A stretch of DNA of 64,000 nucleotides from positions 62,001 to 126,000 of the forward strand of contig NZ_JACSYA010000019.1 of NCBI RefSeq assembly GCF_029870285.1, given 5' to 3'. The translations under genes and the position numbers were made by a program. Source of the stretch: Delftia sp. PS-11 (lineage in GTDB: Bacteria > Pseudomonadota > Gammaproteobacteria > Burkholderiales > Burkholderiaceae_C). Positions within the stretch are counted from its first letter, which is position 1. Every line of letters starts with the position of its first letter. Under the pieces are notes generated by a model that did not search any database, was not told where the DNA came from, and saw only the letters and a program-made list of their open reading frames with translations. Below, piece after piece: positions 43,716 to 50,948 of this stretch.

Positions 43716-44375
43716 ATGTACACCCCCGCCCACTTTCAAGAAACCGACACCGGCCAGCTGCATGCGCTGATTGCGGGCCACCCGCTGGGCATTCTGTGCA
43801 CGCACGGCCCTGGCGGGCTCGATGCCAACCACCTGCCTTTCGAGCTGCGGGCGCAGGAAGGCAGGCTTGGCACGCTGCAGGCCCATGTCGCCCGCAGCAA
43901 CCCGGTCTGGCAAGAGCTGCGCAGCGGCGATGAGGTGCTGGTGGTCTTTCGCGCAGGCGATGCCTATGTCTCGCCCCAGTGGTACCCCAGCAAGCAGGAG
44001 CAGCACCGGCAGGTTCCCACCTGGAACTACCGGGTTGTGCACGCCCGTGGCCGCGTGACCATCCGCGATGACGAACGCTTCGTGCGCGGCCTGGTGGGGC
44101 GCATGACCCGCACCCATGAGGCCGACATGCCCACGCCCTGGAAAATGTCGGACAGCCCCAGGGAGTTCATCGACACGCTGCTGCAGTCCATCGTGGGCAT
44201 CGAGATCGAGATCACCGCCCTCGAAGGCAAGGCCAAGCTGAGCCAGAACAAGGAGGTGCGCGATATCGAAGGCGCAGGCCAGGCACTCAAGGCCCGGGGC
44301 GCGCATGCCGTGGGCGATGCCATGCTGGCATGCGCCATGGCGAAGCAAGCCGGATCTCAGCCCGGCGGCCAGTAG
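43716..44375 (+). CDS. FMN-binding negative transcriptional regulator, PaiB family
   Basis: A 219-aa protein with a split-barrel flavin-binding fold: start MYTPAHFQETDT, LGILCTHGPGGLDANHLPFEL, YVSPQWYPSK, VPTWNYRVVHARG and GIEIEITALEGKAKLSQN. These are the PaiB signature blocks. In Bacillus PaiB represses sporulation and protease genes; in proteobacteria the role is unclear. It converges on the last gene of the DUF4132/MoxR/VWA operon, overlapping it by 19 bp. Confidence 0.9.
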   Translation: MYTPAHFQETDTGQLHALIAGHPLGILCTHGPGGLDANHLPFELRAQEGRLGTLQAHVARSNPVWQELRSGDEVLVVFRAGDAYVSPQWYPSKQEQHRQVPTWNYRVVHARGRVTIRDDERFVRGLVGRMTRTHEADMPTPWKMSDSPREFIDTLLQSIVGIEIEITALEGKAKLSQNKEVRDIEGAGQALKARGAHAVGDAMLACAMAKQAGSQPGGQ

Positions 44376-44644
44376 CGCAGGCTTTGCGCTGTGGCCACCC
44401 AAACCCGGATGTCAAGCAGCGCGCTGGCGCGCAGCAGGGGGTCCGCTTGCCTGTCCAGCACCTGGTCCATGGCGCGTGCCACGGCCAGCCAGCCCAGGGT
44501 CTGGCCTTCGTCCGCCCAGGCACGGCCTGCGGCCTGCAGCGGCGCGCTGGCGCCTGCCAAGCCGCAGGCCTGGATATCGGCCAGCCAGGCCTGGCCGGTG
44601 TCCAGCCAGACGGCCAACGGTGCGCCTTCACCGTGCGTACTCAT
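44357..44644 (-). CDS. Small unknown protein at the end of the MoxR/VWA operon
   Basis: A 95-aa product starting MSTHGEGAPLAVWLD, rich in Ala, Leu and Trp and apparently all-helical, without signal peptide or membrane segment. Its ATG overlaps the stop of the SWIM gene (ATGA), strong evidence of translational coupling within the operon. I do not recognise the family. Its 3' end overlaps the convergent PaiB gene. Confidence 0.65.
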   Translation of the reverse strand: MSTHGEGAPLAVWLDTGQAWLADIQACGLAGASAPLQAAGRAWADEGQTLGWLAVARAMDQVLDRQADPLLRASALLDIRVWVATAQSLRYWPPG

Positions 44645-46302
44645 AGGCCCTCCCCCAGGCTCAATGCATGGTAGTGCTCCTGGCCTTGCCAGCGCATGGC
44701 CACCGGCCACAGATGCAGCCTTGCGGCGTGGAATTCGACACGGCCAAACACTTCCTGCGGCACCAGCCCCTTGAGCAAGCCTGCGCGCAATGCCTGGCCA
44801 CAGAGGCCCTGCGGCCCTTGCAGCATGCCGGACAGGGTGAACCCCGCCCCCTGCGCGCCAGTCAGCTCCAGTGCCCAATGGCCGCGCTGCGCATCGTCCT
44901 GCAAGGTGCCACAACCGGTCACGGCCAGACGCGCCCAGCGCGGCGGCTGCTGGCGCCAGGGGTCGGCACGCAGCTGGGCGGCATGCGCGTGCTGCAGCGC
45001 CAGCACCTCCTCGGGCGCAGGAAGCTGCATGGCAGCCGCTTGCCCGCCTGGCGGGCTGTCGGCCCAGTGTGCGCCTTCGCGCGTGGACAGGCGGCCGTCG
45101 TCGCTGACCCAGCCGCCCGCCAGCACGTGCAGGCCCTGGAGCAGCTGGTCCCTGCCCAGGCCATAGAGTGTTTCGTGCTCCAGCGCCTGCGCAGGCTGCC
45201 ATTCAGGGTCCATGCCTTCGCTGCGCGAACTCGACCAGCACAGATAACGTCCCTCTGCCACATCCTGGAAATGCACGGAAAAACCCCGCTGCCCGCCGCG
45301 TGTGCGCCATACCTCGGCAGCAATGGCACGCAGCGCCAGCCGGTCCACGCGCCGGTAGCTGCGCCGGTGCATGCCTGCCAGCTCGCGCAGCGGCCTGGGC
45401 AGCGGCTGCTGCGCCAGCCCGCGCAGCAGCATCCACAGCGCGGCCAGCAGGGGCGGCAGTGCCTCGGCGGCGCCTGCGCGCCCCGCCCGCTGGTCCCGCA
45501 AGGTGCGCACCAGTACATTCAGCAGCCCTGCGGGACGCGGCAGATCGGCCTGCCGCAATTCGATGGCCAGGGCCTGTCCCTGGTCCAGGAAAGCTGGCCC
45601 CATGGCCGCACCGCCCTGCAGCACCAGGGCCTGCATCCAGTGCCGCGCCTGCGCCAGCCGCGCCAGGGCCATGGCATCCAGCACGTCGGCAGGCAGATCG
45701 GGAATGGGCACGCCCGCCTCGCGGCGCGCCTGCAGCACGACCAGCGCCCGGTGGGCACAGGCTGGGGCCTTGCAACTGCACTGGGCGCCTGCCAGGCCGC
45801 CTGCGCGCGGCAGCCGGACCGTGACCTGCTCAGGGTCGGACAATTCCCCCACCAGTGCCAAGGGTCCCTGCGACAGACCGGCCTGCACGCCCTGCGCCAG
45901 CCAGCGCAGCGCGCGGCGGGTGGCAGCAGCGCCCAGGACCTGGGGCATGGACTGGGCATCGCCTTCCAGCCAGGGCGCCGCCAGCGGAGCAGGCTCGTCC
46001 GCAGCCGTGGACGGTGCCGGCGCTGCACTGGCCAGACGCTGGCGCAGGCCCAGCAAAAAGGCGCACAGGTGGTGGCAGGCGCCATAGGCGGGGCAGCCGC
46101 AGCGCAGGCCGGCAAAGCCCACGCCTTCCAGGGTCTGCGCATGGCCCTCCAGCTGCGCTGCGGCCCGGCCGGCCTCCAGCGTCCAGGCATGGCTATCCAC
46201 GTCCGCCGAAGCCAGCGTCTTCGCGCCTCGGCGCAGCAGGCCCTTGTTGGCCCAGCCTGCAATCGCTTCGTCGTCCAGCGTGCGCAGCCAGTCCTGCATC
46301 AT
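44641..46302 (-). CDS. SWIM zinc-finger protein (YehQ-like)
   Basis: A 553-aa protein with two SWIM-type motifs (CxCx(n)CxH). The first is C68-x-C70...C76-x-H78 in RCGCPAYGACHHLC; a second, CSCKAPACAH, lies about 110 residues later. SWIM fingers bind zinc and are thought to bind nucleic acid or protein. The C-terminal half has no motif I know. Its start overlaps the VWA gene stop (ATGA) and its stop overlaps the 95-aa gene. It corresponds to the SWIM member (YehQ) of the E. coli yeh group. Confidence 0.85.
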   Translation of the reverse strand: MMQDWLRTLDDEAIAGWANKGLLRRGAKTLASADVDSHAWTLEAGRAAAQLEGHAQTLEGVGFAGLRCGCPAYGACHHLCAFLLGLRQRLASAAPAPSTAADEPAPLAAPWLEGDAQSMPQVLGAAATRRALRWLAQGVQAGLSQGPLALVGELSDPEQVTVRLPRAGGLAGAQCSCKAPACAHRALVVLQARREAGVPIPDLPADVLDAMALARLAQARHWMQALVLQGGAAMGPAFLDQGQALAIELRQADLPRPAGLLNVLVRTLRDQRAGRAGAAEALPPLLAALWMLLRGLAQQPLPRPLRELAGMHRRSYRRVDRLALRAIAAEVWRTRGGQRGFSVHFQDVAEGRYLCWSSSRSEGMDPEWQPAQALEHETLYGLGRDQLLQGLHVLAGGWVSDDGRLSTREGAHWADSPPGGQAAAMQLPAPEEVLALQHAHAAQLRADPWRQQPPRWARLAVTGCGTLQDDAQRGHWALELTGAQGAGFTLSGMLQGPQGLCGQALRAGLLKGLVPQEVFGRVEFHAARLHLWPVAMRWQGQEHYHALSLGEGL

Positions 46303-47498
46303 GCGCCATGCCCTTTCATGGTCTCGGCCATCCAGTCGGCCAGATGGTCCGGCGTCATGACGGCCACGTCGGCCCCCAGCTGCCGCAGGCGCACCGCCAG
46401 GTCCCGGTCGTAGTCCGGCTCGGCGCGCCGGTCCAGGGCGGGAAGCACCAGCACGCGCACGCCGCTGCCGATCAGGCGCGCCGTTTCGCGCAGGACATGG
46501 TCCTCGTCATAGCCTTCATAGAGGTCGCTGATCAGCACCACCACGCTGCGGCGCGGAGCCGTGATACGGCCCGCCGCATGCGCAAGGGCCGCGCCGATGC
46601 GGGTGCCGCCGCCCAGCTGGGCGCCCATGAGCAGGGCTTCGGGCTCGCTCAACTGGCCGGAGACATCGGCGACTTCGTCGGAAAACAGCAGCAGATGGGT
46701 CTGCAGCGCCCGCACGCGCGCAAAAATGCTGGCCATGACGGCGCTGTGGATGACGGATTCATGCATGGAGCCGCTCTGGTCCACGAGCAGCCAGAGATCC
46801 CAGCGCAGGCGCAATGCTTCGCGCTCATGGAAAAACAGGCGCTCCAGCACCAGTTGCTGCTGCTCCAGCTGGTAATGGCGCAGGTTGTGGCGCAGCGTGC
46901 GCTGCCAGTCCAGATTGGACAGCTGAGCCCGCCCCCGGCCGGCGGCACGCCGCCGCCGGGGCGACAGGGCCGCACGCACACGCTGGGACAGCCGTGCCTG
47001 CAGGTCGCTGACCACGCGCGCCACCAGACGCCGCGCCTGGGCCAGCACCTGGGGCGGCAGGCTGGTGCGCACCGCCATCAACGCGACCACCAGTTCGATG
47101 CTGGGCGTGGCCTGGGCCAGCACCTCGGGATCGGCCAGCAGCTCCTGCATGCCATAACGGGCCAGCGCATCGCGCTGCAGTACCTCGGCCGCACTGCGCG
47201 GAAACAGCTGACGCACCTCGCCCAGCCAGCGCACGGCCTGGGGGTCGGGCGTGCTCCTGCCGCCACGCCACGGCATGGCTTCATCATCGCCATCGCCAGA
47301 CTGCTCGCGCGCCAGATGTTCTCTGCGGTACAGATATTCCATGGCAGCATCGCGGCGCTTGTCTTCAGGCGACAGCCGAGGGTAGCGGCCGGGGGCATCG
47401 CTGCGCCCGTCTGCCTGGGAAGGGTCCTCGGCATCGGCACCCAGAATCAGCCGCCAGCGCCGCAGTGCGTCTGCGTCCAGTCCTTCGTCTGTTGTCAT
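46299..47498 (-). CDS. VWA domain protein (CoxE-like, YehP-like)
   Basis: A 399-aa protein starting MTTDEGLDADAL. The N-terminal half is helical and Arg-rich (ALSPRRRRAAGRGRAQ). The C-terminal half is a von Willebrand A domain with the metal-ion adhesion motif DQSGSM (Asp-x-Ser-x-Ser) at about residue 237 and VVVLISDLYEGYDED further on. VWA proteins encoded beside MoxR ATPases usually act as their substrate adaptors. Its ATG overlaps the stop of the DUF5682 gene and its stop overlaps the SWIM gene. Confidence 0.9.
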   Translation of the reverse strand: MTTDEGLDADALRRWRLILGADAEDPSQADGRSDAPGRYPRLSPEDKRRDAAMEYLYRREHLAREQSGDGDDEAMPWRGGRSTPDPQAVRWLGEVRQLFPRSAAEVLQRDALARYGMQELLADPEVLAQATPSIELVVALMAVRTSLPPQVLAQARRLVARVVSDLQARLSQRVRAALSPRRRRAAGRGRAQLSNLDWQRTLRHNLRHYQLEQQQLVLERLFFHEREALRLRWDLWLLVDQSGSMHESVIHSAVMASIFARVRALQTHLLLFSDEVADVSGQLSEPEALLMGAQLGGGTRIGAALAHAAGRITAPRRSVVVLISDLYEGYDEDHVLRETARLIGSGVRVLVLPALDRRAEPDYDRDLAVRLRQLGADVAVMTPDHLADWMAETMKGHGA

Positions 47499-49831
47499 AT
47501 CAGTCCCCAGGGCTGCAGCAGGGCACGCACCTGTTCGGCCAACGCCTGGGCAGGCGCTGCCGCCTGAGGGCAGGCAGGCACTGCCACCGCCGGCCGGGCC
47601 AGCAGGCGCTCGCCCCACTGCCGTATCTCGGCGCGGCTCAGTTGCGCAAAGGCCAGGCGCATCGCAGGCAGGCCGTCGAAAAACGCCTCCTCGGGCCAGC
47701 GGGCCACGCCCTGGGCAAGCCGCAGCAGCATGGGCGGGTGACTGAGCAGCCAGCCCCGGCTCACGCGCAGAAAGCCTTGCAGGAATTCCCCCATGGACAC
47801 GGCATCGTGCTCGGCCAGACCCAGCGCCTGATCGATGGCTGCGCCGGCCTGCGCCACGTCCCAGCATCCGGTCACTGCCAGGATGCCGGCCGCCGCGCCA
47901 CGCACGCGCGCCGGCGCCCGGGTGGCGTACAGCGCATCGCAGGCGCCGTGCAGCAGCGCCGCATCGGCCCAGGGCGCACTGCGGCAGGCCATGCCGTGCA
48001 GATCGGCCAGTGCGTCCAGTGCCGCTGCCTGCTGGGCCTCATCGCCTGCGCCCAGCCAGGGCATGCGCAGGCAGGCCTGCTGAAAGCAGCGTGCCAGCAA
48101 GGGCGGCAGCTGGGGCATGTCTTCACCGCCCAGCGCGTGGCAGGCTTCAAAAGCGCGGGCCAGTTGCACCGTGGCCTGGGCCAGGGCCAGCGCATCATGG
48201 CTGCGCTGCACCCAGCCGCCCACGGCCTCCAGCACCTGATCGGCAAGGCCCTCCAGGCCCATGACCAGCACCTCCAGCACACGGGCGGCCGGGCCGCCCT
48301 CGGCAGCGGGGTCGGCCAGCTTGTCGCGCACGCGGCCGATGGCCGCCTCCTGCAGGCTGGCGCCATAGCGCATGGCTTCGGTCAGGGCAACCGCCGTCTC
48401 CACCCGCCAGCCCAGCGACCAGACCTCGCGCACACGCGACAGCCCGGTGCCGGCCACGAAGTCGGGCCCCGCCAGCCGCTGGGCGTAGGGCACACCCAGA
48501 AAGCACAGGCGGTGCAGACCCTGAGAGATGCGGCGGTGGCGCGCGCTGCGGTAGATGTCCAGTTCCTTGCGCACAGGCAGCGCGGGCCGCTGGGGCAGGC
48601 CATGGCGCATGCACCAGTCCTGCACGTCGGCCAGCAGCGGCGCCAGCGGTGCGTTGGGGGGCAGCAGGCCGTATGTGTCATCGCCCAGCAGCCCCGCAAG
48701 CCGCAGCACCGGCACGCCGGTGTCTTCGTCCTGGCGCAGTACGGCGCTGTGCAGCGCCTCGGTCAACTCCATGCGCCCGCCATGGCAGCCACGCAGCGCC
48801 GCCAGGCCATGGGCCAGCCGCACGGCCTCGGACGCATCAGGCAGGCTGGCAGGCAGGTGCCGCTCGCGCAGGGCACTCACCAGGCGCGCTGCCATGGCGG
48901 GCCAGGCCGCTTCGTCGGGCCGTGGCGTGCCAGCCTCCATGGCCTGCCAGACAGCCTGGTAGTAGCCGGGAGCCGGCAGGCCGGCCGCGTAGCCGCTGGC
49001 ACGTTCAAGCCGGGCCAGCGTATAGGGAATCAGGTGAACGCCGGTACGTTGCACGGGCGGGGCCGCGCCGGGGCTGCCCGCCTGGCGCAGGCCCGCGACG
49101 ATGCCAGCCACATGCATGCCGCCGCAGACCACGAGGCAGCGCCCGCCTTCGTCCAGGGCGGCGCGCACCTGGGCTGCCATATGGGCCTCACGCCCGGCAT
49201 CCTCGTCGCTGACGGCACCGGCCTGCTCGCGCAGCAGCGCACTCAGTCCCAGCACGGCGCTGAAATAGGCAGACGCCGTGGCATCTTCTCTTGCAGACTC
49301 GAAATGGCGGTCCCACCATTCGTCGAAATCGCGGCAGCCGCTGGCCTGCACCAGGGCTGCCACGGCATCCGGCGCCTGCCGCACGGGCTCCTGCACCAGC
49401 GTAGGCTCGGGCGAGCGCGCAAAATAGTCGCGCAGCGCCTGCTGCTGCAGCCGTGCGCCATAAGGCAAATCAATGAACCGTACAGCGGCGCCCTGCCGCG
49501 CGGCTTCGCGCAGCGCGACCCACTCGGGCGAGAACGCGGCAAACGGCACATAGCAGCGGCAATGCCAGTCCTCGTCGCCTGCAGCATCCGCCGGCACGCG
49601 GGCGTGCAGGTAGGCCGCCAGCGGCACGCGCGCCCGCGCGTGCTGCAAAGCGGGCAGCAGCGCATCCAGCTCGGTGGGCCCTTCGATCAGCACATGGGTG
49701 GGCTGGAATTCGCGCATCAGCGCGCGCAGGTGATGGGCACAGCGCGGGCTGTGGTGGCGCACGGGCGCCAGGCGCAGGCCGGGCACAGGCGCCAGCAGCG
49801 CCTCAGCCTCAATGGGCAGCACGGCCGCCAT
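47495..49831 (-). CDS. DUF5682 family protein (YehM-like)
   Basis: A 778-aa protein, MAAVLPIEAEALL at the chosen start. Visible family segments near the N-terminus are LRLAPVRHHSPRCAHHL and THVLIEGPTELD; later come VRFIDLPYG, GGRCLVVCGGMHVAG and many Ala/Leu-rich helices. The HHSPRC and IEGP motifs hint at an enzyme-like pocket, but no activity has been assigned. The first 23 bp overlap the MoxR gene, and the stop overlaps the VWA start. It corresponds to YehM in E. coli. Confidence 0.85.
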   Translation of the reverse strand: MAAVLPIEAEALLAPVPGLRLAPVRHHSPRCAHHLRALMREFQPTHVLIEGPTELDALLPALQHARARVPLAAYLHARVPADAAGDEDWHCRCYVPFAAFSPEWVALREAARQGAAVRFIDLPYGARLQQQALRDYFARSPEPTLVQEPVRQAPDAVAALVQASGCRDFDEWWDRHFESAREDATASAYFSAVLGLSALLREQAGAVSDEDAGREAHMAAQVRAALDEGGRCLVVCGGMHVAGIVAGLRQAGSPGAAPPVQRTGVHLIPYTLARLERASGYAAGLPAPGYYQAVWQAMEAGTPRPDEAAWPAMAARLVSALRERHLPASLPDASEAVRLAHGLAALRGCHGGRMELTEALHSAVLRQDEDTGVPVLRLAGLLGDDTYGLLPPNAPLAPLLADVQDWCMRHGLPQRPALPVRKELDIYRSARHRRISQGLHRLCFLGVPYAQRLAGPDFVAGTGLSRVREVWSLGWRVETAVALTEAMRYGASLQEAAIGRVRDKLADPAAEGGPAARVLEVLVMGLEGLADQVLEAVGGWVQRSHDALALAQATVQLARAFEACHALGGEDMPQLPPLLARCFQQACLRMPWLGAGDEAQQAAALDALADLHGMACRSAPWADAALLHGACDALYATRAPARVRGAAAGILAVTGCWDVAQAGAAIDQALGLAEHDAVSMGEFLQGFLRVSRGWLLSHPPMLLRLAQGVARWPEEAFFDGLPAMRLAFAQLSRAEIRQWGERLLARPAVAVPACPQAAAPAQALAEQVRALLQPWGLI

Positions 49832-50948
49832 CGACGAAATCGAGCCAGTCCGCGCTGGACGCGCGCTGGCGCGCCACCACGCGCAGGTATTCGGCGAAGC
49901 GGCGCCGGTCCTCGTCGTCGTCCTTGATGACCGTGCCCAGCAGGTGATGTGCCAGATGCGCTGGGCGCAGCCGCGCCTCGCCAAAATACCAGCACTGGCT
50001 GGCGGCATTGAGCACCACGTCGATGGCCTCGGCCGTGGACAGCACCGTGCCGGGCCGCTCCACGGCAATGTCCCCGACCTGTCCACTGCGCAGCTCATGG
50101 AAGGCGGTGGCCAGCAGGGTCAGCACCTCGGGGGCAACGGTGGTGCCGATGCGCTGGCGCGCCAGCGCTCGGCCTGCTTCTTCGGCGATCAGCGCGGCCT
50201 GGGCCTGCACGCTCTCCAGAGGCCGCATGGTCTCGAAGTTGAAGCGGCGCTTGAGCGCCGAGGACATTTCGTTGACGCCCCGGTCGCGCAGATTGGCTGT
50301 GGCAATGACGTTGAAGCCCGGCCGCGCCAGCAGCCAGGGCTGCTCGTGCTTGAGCTCGGGAATCTGCAGCAGGCGCTCGGACAGCACAGGCACCAGGCAG
50401 TCCTGGACCTCGGTGGCGCAGCGCGTGATTTCCTCGAAGCGCAGCAGCCGCCCCTCGCTCATGGCGCGGTGCAGCGGCCCCGGCACCAGAGACTCCGGCC
50501 CCGGCCCATCGCGCAGCAGCAGCGCATAGTTCCAGCCGTAGCGGATCTGCTCTTCCACCACACCGGCCCCGCCCTGCACGGTGAGCTTGCTGTCGCCGCT
50601 GATGGCGGCCGCCAGCAACTCGGACAGCAGCGACTTGGCCGTGCCGGGCTCGCCCACCAGCATCAGGCCGCGCTGCCCGGCCAGGGTGACGATGGCGCGC
50701 TCGACCAGCGCGTCATTGCCATGGATCTTGCGCGCAACGGCCAGGCCGTCATCCCCCTGGGGGCCTGGCCCGCCCAGGATGAAGCGGCGCACGGCGCGCG
50801 GACTCAGGCGCCAGCCTTCGGGGCGCGGCCCCTGGTCGCTGTCCTGCAGCGCGGCCAGTTCCTGCGCGTGGGCCTGCTCGGCCGGCTGGCGCTGAACGGC
50901 GGCGGCATCGGCTGCGCGCGCAGCGGTGGAGTTGCGCCGGGTCGCCAT
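49809..50948 (-). CDS. MoxR-type AAA+ ATPase (YehL-like)
   Basis: A 379-aa AAA+ protein. After an Ala/Gln-rich leader (residues 1-45) come Walker A VGEPGTAKS (residues 98-106), a Walker B-position segment LLRFEEITR near 168-176 (the usual DE is EE), sensor 1 FNVIATANLRDRGV and the arginine-rich ALKRRFNFE segment. MoxR ATPases act as chaperones that load metals or remodel VWA-linked complexes. Its start overlaps the DUF4132-b stop (TGATG). Corresponds to YehL in E. coli. Confidence 0.9.
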   Translation of the reverse strand: MATRRNSTAARAADAAAVQRQPAEQAHAQELAALQDSDQGPRPEGWRLSPRAVRRFILGGPGPQGDDGLAVARKIHGNDALVERAIVTLAGQRGLMLVGEPGTAKSLLSELLAAAISGDSKLTVQGGAGVVEEQIRYGWNYALLLRDGPGPESLVPGPLHRAMSEGRLLRFEEITRCATEVQDCLVPVLSERLLQIPELKHEQPWLLARPGFNVIATANLRDRGVNEMSSALKRRFNFETMRPLESVQAQAALIAEEAGRALARQRIGTTVAPEVLTLLATAFHELRSGQVGDIAVERPGTVLSTAEAIDVVLNAASQCWYFGEARLRPAHLAHHLLGTVIKDDDEDRRRFAEYLRVVARQRASSADWLDFVDGGRAAH

